Positions 7,774 through 15,760 of a stretch of 64,000 nucleotides of DNA are shown here, piece by piece. Every line of letters starts with the position of its first letter. Within the stretch, counting starts at the first letter, position 1. The DNA is from Deltaproteobacteria bacterium. Its GTDB lineage: Bacteria > Desulfobacterota > Desulfobacteria > Desulfobacterales > UBA5852. The position numbers and the translations under genes were made by a program. The DNA is taken from the NCBI GenBank assembly GCA_020444045.1, contig JAHLLS010000008.1:62001-126000 (forward strand), in the 5' to 3' direction. The notes under the pieces are model-generated. The model did not search any database. It saw only the letters and a program-made list of their open reading frames with translations, and had not been told where the DNA came from.

Positions 7774-9558
7774 ATGGCACTCAAGCTCCCAAATCGAAAA
7801 AACCTCTCAGAATCCATGGTCCTGACCGGCGTCGCCCTGGCAGCGGTCTACTGGCTTCTGGAATCCCTGTTCTATTTTTTTTCCACACCGGGCGCGGACT
7901 TTTTGCAACGTCTTTCGGGAACCGACTCCTACGACAGCTGGACCCGCATCTTCGTGCTGTGCCTCTTCGCCATCTTTGGCTCGCACGTGCAGTACACCAT
8001 GAACAAACGCCGGGAGTCGGATGAACGCCTGCAGGACAGCGAGAGCAAATACCGCACGATCATCGAAAGCATGGAAGAGGGCTATTTCGAGGTCGACCTC
8101 CAGGGCACCCTGACCTTCGTCAATGGTGCCCTCTGCCGCATGGCCGACCGCCCGGCCGGCAAGCTGATCGGGACCAACCACCGGGACAGGACCCGCAAGG
8201 AAAGCGCGGACCGCCTGGTCCATGCCTTCAACCAGATTTTTCTCACAGGCGAATCCCAGCATATTTCCCACTATGAAATCATCCGCCCGGATGAATCCGA
8301 AGTCACCTTGGAACTTTCGGCATCCCTCATCCGCGATAAAAAGGGGGAGCCCACCGGATTCCGGGTGGTGGGCCGCGACGTTTCCGAACGGCTGCGGGTC
8401 GAGAGTGAAAAACGCCGTCTGGAGGCCCAGCTGCAGCAAGCTCAGAAAATGGAGGCCGTCGGTACGCTGGCCAGCGGGATTGCGCACGATTTCAACAATA
8501 TCATGATGGGCATTCTGGGCAATGCCTCCCTGATGCTGGCGCGCATCGAAGCCGATCATCCCCACCACGAAAAGCTGAAAAACATTGAAAAATACATTCA
8601 GAACGGCGCCGAACTGACCAAGCAACTGCTGGGCTTTGCGCGGGGCGGCAAGTACAACGTGAAGTCCACCGCCATGCGGGACCTGGTCACCCAGAGCGCG
8701 CAGATGTTCGGGCGGACCAAAAAAGAAATCCGCATCCACACCAGCCATCTGAAGGATACATGGCCCGTGGAAGTCGACCGCGGCCAGATCGAACAGGTCC
8801 TGCTCAATCTCTTCGTCAATGCCTGGCAAGCCATGCCGGGCGGTGGTGATCTGCACCTCCTGAGCGAAGATGTCGAACTGGACGACAGCTATGAAATGCC
8901 CTACAAGGTCGAACCCGGCCGCTATGTCAAGCTCTCGGTGGTGGATACCGGCGTCGGGATGGATCAGGCCACCCAGGAACGCATTTTCGAACCTTTTTTC
9001 ACCACCAAAGAGATGGGGCGGGGGACCGGATTGGGCCTGGCCTCCGCCTATGGCATCATCAAAAACCACGGCGGCCACATCAACGTCTACAGTGAAAAGG
9101 GCCGGGGAACGACCTTCAATCTTTACCTGCCGGCCTCGGACAAAGCCGTCGAAATAGAAACCCATAAGCCCCGCGCGCTGCGCAAAGGCAACGAAACGAT
9201 TCTGCTGGTGGATGACGAAGACATTACGGTGGAGGTCGGTGAGGAAATCCTGATCGAACTCGGCTATACGGTGATTACGGCGCGCAACGGCTTGGAGGCG
9301 CTGGCCGCCTACAAGGAGAACGCTCAAAAAATCGACATGGTTATTCTGGATATGATCATGCCGGATATGGGCGGCGGCAAAACCTACGACGAACTAAAGA
9401 AAATCAACCCGGATATCCGGGTGCTGCTCTCCAGCGGCTACAGCATCAGCGGGGAAGCCTCCGAAATTTTAGCCCGGGGCTGCAATGACTTCATTCAGAA
9501 ACCGTTCAATATGAAGCAGCTCAGTGAAAAAATGCGGGGCATTCTGGATGCCGCCTGA
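7774..9558 (+). CDS. membrane hybrid histidine kinase with PAS and C-terminal receiver domain
   Basis: This 594-residue sensor has two N-terminal membrane helices (about 15-38 and 56-75), a PAS domain (about 90-205, beginning SKYRTIIESMEEGYFEVD), and a HisKA-type segment with the phospho-acceptor His in SGIAHDFNN (His238). The HATPase domain contains the N, G1 and G2 boxes (VLLNLFVNAWQAMP, VVDTGVGMD, GRGTGLGLASAYGI). A C-terminal receiver has VDDED and the phospho-acceptor Asp in VILDMIMPDMGG (Asp526), with the conserved Lys in FIQKPF. It follows the regulator by 108 bases. No response regulator with a DNA-binding domain is adjacent, so the output partner is unknown. Its ligand cannot be told. 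Confidence 0.9.
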   Translation: MALKLPNRKNLSESMVLTGVALAAVYWLLESLFYFFSTPGADFLQRLSGTDSYDSWTRIFVLCLFAIFGSHVQYTMNKRRESDERLQDSESKYRTIIESMEEGYFEVDLQGTLTFVNGALCRMADRPAGKLIGTNHRDRTRKESADRLVHAFNQIFLTGESQHISHYEIIRPDESEVTLELSASLIRDKKGEPTGFRVVGRDVSERLRVESEKRRLEAQLQQAQKMEAVGTLASGIAHDFNNIMMGILGNASLMLARIEADHPHHEKLKNIEKYIQNGAELTKQLLGFARGGKYNVKSTAMRDLVTQSAQMFGRTKKEIRIHTSHLKDTWPVEVDRGQIEQVLLNLFVNAWQAMPGGGDLHLLSEDVELDDSYEMPYKVEPGRYVKLSVVDTGVGMDQATQERIFEPFFTTKEMGRGTGLGLASAYGIIKNHGGHINVYSEKGRGTTFNLYLPASDKAVEIETHKPRALRKGNETILLVDDEDITVEVGEEILIELGYTVITARNGLEALAAYKENAQKIDMVILDMIMPDMGGGKTYDELKKINPDIRVLLSSGYSISGEASEILARGCNDFIQKPFNMKQLSEKMRGILDAA

Positions 9559-9699
9559 GCTTTTCCGCACCCGACCGATGAATCGCAGGATCCCCCGCAA
9601 GCCCTTCCCCATCAGTGGGCGGGGCGTTATTTTTTGGGGACTGTTGCCCATCCCGCCCAAGGGGGGACCTCAGCTATATAAGCATAAGGAGACCTTATC

Positions 9700-11307
9700 A
9701 TGACAGCGTTTAGCCACCAGGAGATGTTCCCGCTGGGGGAAGACACCACCGCCTATCGCCTGATCACCACGGACGGCATCGCGACCGAAACCTTCAATGG
9801 CCGGGAGATCACCGTCATTCAGCCGGACGCCCTGACAACACTGACGGAAACCGCTTTCCGGGATGTGTCCCACCTTTACCGGACACGCCACCTCGAGGCC
9901 CTGCAGCGCATTCTGGACGATCCGGAATCCTCCCAGAACGACCGCTTTGTGGCGCTCGAAATGCTGAAAAATGCGGTGATCTCCGCTGAAGGTGAGTTCC
10001 CCATGTGCCAGGACACCGGGACCGCCATCGTTCTGGGCAAGAAAGGCCAGCAGGTTTGGACCGGCGATGCCGATGAAGACGCCATCGCCCGGGGGGTTTT
10101 CAATGCCTATACCCTCGGCAACCTGCGCTATTCCCAGAATGCCCCGCTGACCATGTTCGAGGAAAAGAATACCGGCTGCAATCTGCCGGCCCAGATCGAA
10201 CTCTATGCCACCCCCGGCAACAGCTACAAATTTCTGTTCATCGCCAAGGGCGGCGGGTCCGCCAATAAAACCTATCTCTACCAGGAAACCAAGGCCGTCC
10301 TGAATCCCGACACCTTGATACCGTTCATCACCGCCAAGATGAAAAGCCTCGGGACGGCGGCCTGTCCGCCCTATCACCTGGCCGTCGTTATCGGCGGGAC
10401 TTCCGCCGAATTGACCCTGAAAACCGTCAAACTGGCCTCGGCCGGATATCTCGACGCCCTTCCCACCCATGGCAGTGAAACCGGGCATGCCTTCCGGGAC
10501 ATCGCGCTCGAGGATCAAATGCTCCAGATTTCACGTGACCTCGGCATCGGCGCCCAGTTTGGCGGCAAGTACTTCTGCCACGATATCCGCATTGTCCGCC
10601 TGCCGCGGCATGGGGCCTCCTGCCCCATTGGCATCGGGGTGAGCTGCAGCGCCGACCGCAATATCAAAGCCAAGATCACTCCCGAGGGCGTCTTTGTCGA
10701 AGAGCTGGACCGCGATCCGGCCCGTTTCCTGCCCACGCCCGGCATGGAGATGAGTGACGCCGTGCCCATCGACCTCAACCAGCCCATGGACAAAATTCGG
10801 GCCACGCTCACCCAATACCCCGTCGCCACGCCCCTCCTGCTGACCGGTAAAATCGTGGTGGCCCGCGACATCGCCCATGCCAAATTAAAGGAGCAGCTCG
10901 ATCGCGGCGAAGACCTGCCGGACGCTATCAAAAACCACATCATTTACTATGCCGGTCCGGCCAAGACCCCGCCGGGGTATGCTTCCGGCGCCTTCGGCCC
11001 CACCACGGCCGCCCGCATGGATCCCTATGTGCCCATCTTTCAGGCCCGCGGAGGCTCCATGGTGATGCTGGCCAAAGGCAACCGCTCCAAACAAGTGCTG
11101 GATGCCTGCCAGAAATACGGCGGGTTTTATCTGGGATCCATCGGCGGACCGGCGGCCCGCCTGGGAAAAGAATGCATCACCGATGTCGAGGTGATCGCCT
11201 TCCCTGAACTGGGTATGGAGGCCATCTACATGATCACCGTGAAAGACTTCCCGGCCTTTATTTTAATTGACGACAAGGGCAACGACTTCTTCGCGGGGCT
11301 GCTATAA
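9700..11307 (+). CDS. class I fumarate hydratase (4Fe-4S)
   Basis: The 535-residue enzyme interconverts fumarate and malate in the citric acid cycle or its reductive branch. It contains both the alpha-type N-terminal half and the beta-type C-terminal half in one chain, as in FumA. Cluster-ligand regions are visible: MCQDTGTA (Cys about 103), the [13 protein letters not shown] segment (about 227) and [14 protein letters not shown] (about 308-317). The C-terminal half has [11 protein letters not shown] and [13 protein letters not shown] typical of the beta domain. The start has an AAGGAG site ten bases upstream. The gene stands alone and ends in a bidirectional terminator shared with the lactate operon on the other strand. 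Confidence 0.95.
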   Translation: MTAFSHQEMFPLGEDTTAYRLITTDGIATETFNGREITVIQPDALTTLTETAFRDVSHLYRTRHLEALQRILDDPESSQNDRFVALEMLKNAVISAEGEFPMCQDTGTAIVLGKKGQQVWTGDADEDAIARGVFNAYTLGNLRYSQNAPLTMFEEKNTGCNLPAQIELYATPGNSYKFLFIAKGGGSANKTYLYQETKAVLNPDTLIPFITAKMKSLGTAACPPYHLAVVIGGTSAELTLKTVKLASAGYLDALPTHGSETGHAFRDIALEDQMLQISRDLGIGAQFGGKYFCHDIRIVRLPRHGASCPIGIGVSCSADRNIKAKITPEGVFVEELDRDPARFLPTPGMEMSDAVPIDLNQPMDKIRATLTQYPVATPLLLTGKIVVARDIAHAKLKEQLDRGEDLPDAIKNHIIYYAGPAKTPPGYASGAFGPTTAARMDPYVPIFQARGGSMVMLAKGNRSKQVLDACQKYGGFYLGSIGGPAARLGKECITDVEVIAFPELGMEAIYMITVKDFPAFILIDDKGNDFFAGLL

Positions 11308-11332
11308 CCCGATAACCCTCCTGAAAATCAAA

Positions 11333-11363
11333 AGGCCGCCCGACAACGCTGTCGGTGCGGCCT
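11333..11363. terminator. bidirectional terminator between fumarase and the GntR gene
   Basis: AGGCCGC (11333-11339) pairs with GCGGCCT (11357-11363), and an inner CCGACA/TGTCGG extends the stem. A T-rich run (CATTCTTTTTT) follows on the plus strand and TTTTG on the minus strand. It separates two convergent transcription units. Confidence 0.85.
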
Positions 11364-11392
11364 CATTCTTTTTTCTTCCCACCGGTCCGATA

Positions 11393-12148
11393 TCAAACCG
11401 CCACCGTCGCACGCACCTTTTCCAGAAATGCCTTACTGTGGTGATCCCGGAAAAACAGCATGACAAAACGGATATGCAGCCGCATGGCACTGGCGGCCAT
11501 ATCCGGATCCCGACGCGCGATGGCCTGAAAAATGCTGCGGTGCTGTTCCACCACAGCATCGATGTTCCGGGGGTCTTCGTAAAGCAGCCGCAGATTCTCC
11601 TTGATGCCGATAAACAGAAAATCATGGAAATGTTTCATGAGATGAATGTGCACCGGATTTTTGGTGGCATGGGCAATGGCCATATGGAACGAGGCGTCCA
11701 CCACCGGTTCGATATTGTTCCCCTTGTGCCGGAAAGCCGTCTCCATTTTCTCCAGGCTTTGCTGCAGCACCTCGATATCTTCCTCGGTGGCCCGTCGGGC
11801 GGCCAGGGCCGCGGCGTTGCACTCCAGTCCCATGCGCACTTCCAGCAGATCCTCCAGGGTGGCACCGTCCGTTTCCAGGGCCAATGCCAGCGGGTGCCGG
11901 TCGCGGACTTCCGGCGAACGCACGAAGGTGCCCTGCCCCTGCTGATGCTCCAGCAGCCCCAGCACCACCAGCTTGTTGATGGCATTGCGCACGGTGGTCC
12001 GGCTGACCCCCAGGGCCAGGGAAAGTTCCCTTTCGGGCATCACCTGGTCACCCGGTTTGAGCTCACCGCGATAAATGAGTTCCCTCAGCTGCTCAAAAAC
12101 CTGGTCGGAAACCCTTTTCGGTTTGATCGGTTTCAATACGGTTTTCAT
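11393..12148 (-). CDS. GntR/FadR-family regulator, probable lactate-operon repressor (LldR-like)
   Basis: The 251-residue protein has an N-terminal winged HTH (residues about 10-75, with RVSDQVFEQLRELIYRGELKPGDQ and LALGVSRTTVRNAINKLVVLG) and a C-terminal all-helical FCD ligand domain (about 95-235; metal-binding type residues in DASFHMAIAHATKN and EQHRSIFQAIARRD). The start ATG overlaps the stop of the Fe-S subunit gene in an ATGA, so it is the third gene of the glcD-glcF operon. FadR-type regulators read TGGT-N3-ACCA, and two perfect copies lie in the divergent promoter region upstream of glcD, so it probably controls both lactate operons in response to lactate. Confidence 0.88.
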   Translation of the reverse strand: MKTVLKPIKPKRVSDQVFEQLRELIYRGELKPGDQVMPERELSLALGVSRTTVRNAINKLVVLGLLEHQQGQGTFVRSPEVRDRHPLALALETDGATLEDLLEVRMGLECNAAALAARRATEEDIEVLQQSLEKMETAFRHKGNNIEPVVDASFHMAIAHATKNPVHIHLMKHFHDFLFIGIKENLRLLYEDPRNIDAVVEQHRSIFQAIARRDPDMAASAMRLHIRFVMLFFRDHHSKAFLEKVRATVAV

Positions 12149-13440
12149 GTGGGTTTTAATGACTCCGCGTAAAGTTCCACCGGGTGTTTCACCTGGATGG
12201 CATCCCCCGCCTTGGACAAGCTGTCGGAAAGTTGCAGCATGCAGGCCGGGCAGCCCGTGGCCACGATGCGGCAGCCGGTGGAACGGATATGGTCCCGCTT
12301 GCGCTCTCCGATGCGGCCCGAGATGGGATAGTACTGCAGGTTGAAACTGCCTCCCATCCCGCAGCACCAGTCGGGCTCGGCCATCTCCTTCAACCGATAG
12401 CCACGGCTGGCGTTGATGAGTGTCCGTGGTTCGGTCCACACCTTTAACGATTTTTTCAAATGGCAGGGGTCATGGTACGTGACGGGGGTATCCGCTTCCC
12501 CGGCCTCGCCCCCGGTAATGCCGAATTCTGATACCAAAAATTGATGGATATCGAAAGTCCTATCGGCCAGTTGCCGGGCCTCGGCATGCAAGCGGTCATC
12601 GGTGGCGGTCATCATGGGCCAGACCTCCTTGATGGTGGAGGTGCAGGTGGCACAAGCCGTCACCAGGCAATCGTATTCCCCGGCCTTGAATTGCCGGATG
12701 TTGTGGCGCACCAAACGCTGAAAGGTTTCCGTATCACCGGAAGACACCGCCGGAATACCGCAGCAGGCCTGATTTTCAGGCATGAAAATGCCCACCCCGT
12801 GATGGGTCAGCACATCCACGGTGGCCTGGGCCAGATGGGGGAAGATCTTGTCGGCCAGGCAGCCCACGTAAAAAGCGACCTTGCGCCCGGAAGCCCCGGC
12901 CCGTGTATCAAGGGAAGGCATCGTCTTGTGAAAGGGGGTTTCTGCCAGGGGCCGGAAGTGACGATCGCCGATCAAGGGCGACATAAAACGGGCACAGGAC
13001 GTCCCGATCACATCGCTGGCCGGTTTGGTGAAAATCTTCTGGAACTTGGCCCCCCATTCGCCCAGTTTATCGAAAAGCGCGGGATGGGCCAGCAGCCCTT
13101 TGAAAATGGCCTTTTTAGCAGGCGGCAGCCCCTGATAACCGGTCAGAATCGCCCGCGCCTTGATGAATATTTCCAGAACATTGACACCACTCGGGCAATT
13201 GGCGGCGCATGACCCGCAGAGCAGACATTTATTCAGGCGCTGGCTGACCCCTTCCGGGTCTTCGAACATCTGCTGCATCAGCCCGTCCAACAAGGCCAGT
13301 TTTCCCCGGGCCACGTCAGCTTCGCGGCCGGTCTCGGCAAACAGCGGACAGACCGCCTGGCACATGCCGCATTTCATGCAGACCACCAGCTGATCCTCCA
13401 GCGCTTTCATCATCCGGGACAGTTCCTGCATGCGTGTCAT
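12145..13440 (-). CDS. (Fe-S)-binding subunit of lactate/glycolate oxidase, GlcF-like
   Basis: The 431-residue protein has two ferredoxin-type motifs near the N-terminus (CMKCGMCQAVCP and CLLCGSCAANCP) followed by two CCG domains (DUF224; FYVGCLADKIFP with NQACCGIPA, then YHDPCHLKKS with PDWCCGMGG and ATGCPACML). This is the heterodisulfide-reductase-like arrangement of GlcF subunits that take electrons from the partner flavoprotein. The ATG at 13440 overlaps the glcD stop (ATGA), so translation is coupled; the longer open frame upstream of this ATG lies over glcD and is not used. Electrons probably go to the quinone pool or another carrier during D-lactate oxidation. Confidence 0.93.
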   Translation of the reverse strand: MTRMQELSRMMKALEDQLVVCMKCGMCQAVCPLFAETGREADVARGKLALLDGLMQQMFEDPEGVSQRLNKCLLCGSCAANCPSGVNVLEIFIKARAILTGYQGLPPAKKAIFKGLLAHPALFDKLGEWGAKFQKIFTKPASDVIGTSCARFMSPLIGDRHFRPLAETPFHKTMPSLDTRAGASGRKVAFYVGCLADKIFPHLAQATVDVLTHHGVGIFMPENQACCGIPAVSSGDTETFQRLVRHNIRQFKAGEYDCLVTACATCTSTIKEVWPMMTATDDRLHAEARQLADRTFDIHQFLVSEFGITGGEAGEADTPVTYHDPCHLKKSLKVWTEPRTLINASRGYRLKEMAEPDWCCGMGGSFNLQYYPISGRIGERKRDHIRSTGCRIVATGCPACMLQLSDSLSKAGDAIQVKHPVELYAESLKPT

Positions 13441-14825
13441 GACTGCCCTCCTATGATTTTGCCGGGATTGAGGATGTTGTGGGGATCCATTGCCGATTTG
13501 ATGCGCCGGGAATAGACCATGGTGGCACGGCTGGTCTCTTTTTCCATGAAGCGGCATTTGGCGGTGCCGATCCCGTGTTCGCCGGACAAGGTTCCACCCA
13601 TTGCCAGGGCCTCCTCGAAAATCTCCTCGATGGCCGCTTCCACGCGCTCCCATTCCTGCGTGTTGCGGCGATCGGTCAAGATGGTGGGGTGCAAATTCCC
13701 GTCGCCGGCATGACCGAAGGTGCCGATGGTCAGATCATATTTCTTGCTGATCGCATCCAGCGCCCGGATCATGGCCGGAATCTTGCTGCGGGGTACGGTG
13801 GCGTCCTCCAGCACGGTGGTCGGTTTCACTTTGGCCAGGGCCGACAGGGCCGCCCGGCGGGCTTCCCACACCTTGTCACGCTCGGCGTCATCCCGGGCCA
13901 CGCGAATCGAAGTGGCGCCCATTTCCTTGCAGATGGACTCCACCTTGGCCGCGTCTTCCTCCACCTGGCCGGGATAGCCGTCACACTCCACCAGCATCAG
14001 GGCACCGGCATCCAAGGGCAGACCGGCCTGACTGTAGGATTCCACCGCACGGATGGTAAAATTATCCATAAACTCCAGCGTGGCCGGAACCACCCGGTTG
14101 GCAATGATGGCGGCCACGGCTTCGGAAGCCTGCCCCATCTCGCTAAACACCGCCATCATGGCTTTGCGGTAGGCCGGCGGCGGAATCAGCTTGAGCGTAA
14201 TTTCGTTGAACACCCCCAGGGTGCCTTCGGATGCCACCATCAATCCGGTCAGGTTGTACCCGCTGACGCATTTGACCGTACGCCCCCCGGTTTTCACCAG
14301 GCCGCCGTCCACGTCAAAAAAATCCAGTCCCATCACATAATCGCGGGTCACGCCATACTTTAAGCCCCGCAGCCCACCGGCATTCTCGGCCACATTGCCG
14401 CCGAGCGTGGATACCGCCTGACTGCCGGGATCCGGCGGATAAAACAACCCCTGGGCTTCGACGGCCGCCGCCAGTTTGGCCGTCACCACACCGGGCTGCA
14501 CGCGGGCGTATAAATCTTCGGTGTTGATTTCGAGAATACGGGCCAGCCCGTTGGTCACCACCACCACCCCGCCGGGAAGCGGGATCGTGCCGCCGCTCAA
14601 ATTGGTACCGGCCCCGCGCACGGTCAGCGGCAGCCGGTTTTCATTGCACAGGCGAACGACCTGTCCCAGCGCCTCGCTGCTGGTGGGCCGCACCACGATG
14701 GCCGGCATGACCTTGTCCAGAACAGCGGCATCGTAGGCGTAAGTGGCTAGATCCGCAGGCTCGGACAACACGTTATCGACACCCGCCACCGCTTCAAATG
14801 CTTTCACGATGGTTTTTACTGGCAT
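13437..14825 (-). CDS. FAD-linked D-lactate/glycolate oxidase subunit, GlcD-like
   Basis: The 462-residue flavoprotein has a PCMH-type FAD-binding N-terminal domain (PAIVVRPTSSEALGQVV, VRGAGTNLSGG, PPDPGSQAVSTLGGNVAENAGGLRGLKYG) and the C-terminal FAD-oxidase domain ending GTLSGEHGIGTAKCRF. The family oxidises D-lactate or glycolate to the 2-keto acid. It leads an operon with glcF and the GntR regulator, and an AAGGAGG site precedes the ATG. It lies divergent from lutC, with two regulator operators between. Because LutC/LutB and pyruvate:ferredoxin oxidoreductase are neighbours, D-lactate is the more likely substrate. Confidence 0.93.
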   Translation of the reverse strand: MPVKTIVKAFEAVAGVDNVLSEPADLATYAYDAAVLDKVMPAIVVRPTSSEALGQVVRLCNENRLPLTVRGAGTNLSGGTIPLPGGVVVVTNGLARILEINTEDLYARVQPGVVTAKLAAAVEAQGLFYPPDPGSQAVSTLGGNVAENAGGLRGLKYGVTRDYVMGLDFFDVDGGLVKTGGRTVKCVSGYNLTGLMVASEGTLGVFNEITLKLIPPPAYRKAMMAVFSEMGQASEAVAAIIANRVVPATLEFMDNFTIRAVESYSQAGLPLDAGALMLVECDGYPGQVEEDAAKVESICKEMGATSIRVARDDAERDKVWEARRAALSALAKVKPTTVLEDATVPRSKIPAMIRALDAISKKYDLTIGTFGHAGDGNLHPTILTDRRNTQEWERVEAAIEEIFEEALAMGGTLSGEHGIGTAKCRFMEKETSRATMVYSRRIKSAMDPHNILNPGKIIGGQS

Positions 14826-14864
14826 AACGCCTCCTTAATCCATGGGCAGGCCCACGAAATATAT

Positions 14865-14875
14865 TGGTATTACCA
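14865..14875. promoter_or_regulatory. GntR/FadR-type operator, glcD side
   Basis: TGGTATTACCA is a perfect TGGT-N3-ACCA inverted repeat, 40 bases upstream of the glcD start codon, in a position to overlap its promoter or leader. A FadR-family regulator is encoded in the same operon. Confidence 0.78.
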
Positions 14876-15015
14876 TTGTCATTCATACCAATATTGTCGT
14901 CGAATTCCAAAACCCGGCCCGTGCAAACCAGATTATGGCCAATATATAGGCGATATTATGCTTAAGATGCAAGTTTTTTATTTTCTTGACAAATTATTGG
15001 CCTGCAAATAACTAA

Positions 15016-15026
15016 TGGTCATACCA
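15016..15026. promoter_or_regulatory. GntR/FadR-type operator, lutC side
   Basis: TGGTCATACCA is the second perfect TGGT-N3-ACCA palindrome, 105 bases upstream of the lutC start codon. With the copy at 14865 it brackets the AT-rich promoter core, suggesting joint repression of both directions. Confidence 0.78.
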
Positions 15027-15130
15027 AAATTTGATGCGCTCATCAGCCACCAACACATCTCAACTACTGCCTCTATAGCGATGTCGGCGACAACGCCACT
15101 GGGCGGCGCCGGCACAGGGAGAAAGCGCTT

Positions 15131-15760
15131 ATGAATCCGACCGAAACCCTTGCCCACCGCTTCCAGGAAAAAGCCGAGGCGGTTTCCGCGATCGTCACCC
15201 GGGTGGGTTCTGCCCGGGCGGCCCTGGACTATGCCGTCACCTTGTGTGAGCAAAAGGAGGCCTGCCAGCTGCTGGTGGCGGGCTGCGAGGCCCCGCTCTC
15301 GGCCCCCGCCGAAACCCTCTGCGACACCAAGCAGACCAAGGTGATCGCCGCCCCCGGCCTGCCGCCGGATCAACTGGCGACCCTCAACGAACTGTGTGCG
15401 GCCCGCGGCATCCAGTGCACCGCCGACCATTTGCGCGACCACCTGGCCGGCATCGACATCGGGCTGACCTATGCCGACTTCGGTATTGCCGAGACCGGCA
15501 CCCTGGTGATCGACTCCAGCAGCGAAGAAACCCGGCTGGCCACCATGATCAGCGAAATCCATATTGCGGTGTTGCCTGTCTCGCGCCTGCGGGAAGCGTC
15601 CTATGACGTTGAAACCACGCTTGAGGGCGCCATGGGGCAGGCCCCCAACTACACGGCCTTTATCACCGGCGCCAGCCGCACGGCCGATATCGAACGGGTG
15701 CTGGCCCTGGGGGTTCACGGCCCCCTCGAACTTCACATCCTGATCCTGGAGGACAGCTGA
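15131..15760 (+). CDS. lutC: lactate utilisation protein LutC/LldG-like (LUD domain)
   Basis: The 209-residue protein is a single LUD domain, shown by the C-terminal block IGLTYADFGIAETGTLVIDSS followed by ISEIHIAVLPVSR and the final GVHGPLELHILILED. LutC works with LutA and LutB in L-lactate oxidation to pyruvate in the cytoplasm. Its stop codon (TGA, 15758-15760) overlaps the next ATG by one base (TGATG), so it is translationally coupled to the lutB/A fusion. It probably belongs to the regulon of the divergent GntR repressor. Confidence 0.92.
   Translation: MNPTETLAHRFQEKAEAVSAIVTRVGSARAALDYAVTLCEQKEACQLLVAGCEAPLSAPAETLCDTKQTKVIAAPGLPPDQLATLNELCAARGIQCTADHLRDHLAGIDIGLTYADFGIAETGTLVIDSSSEETRLATMISEIHIAVLPVSRLREASYDVETTLEGAMGQAPNYTAFITGASRTADIERVLALGVHGPLELHILILEDS

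Larger units (their letters stand above)
14826..15130. promoter_or_regulatory. divergent lactate-operon control region
   Basis: The 305-base gap between glcD and lutC has no gene. It is AT-rich from 14855 to 15030 and holds two complete GntR-type palindromes and one half-site (ATACCAA near 14885-14891). Confidence 0.75.

Noticed and set aside
7807..9327. 506-residue minus-strand frame opposite the histidine kinase
   Set aside because: Shadow of a kinase with all H, N, G1 and G2 boxes intact on the plus strand.
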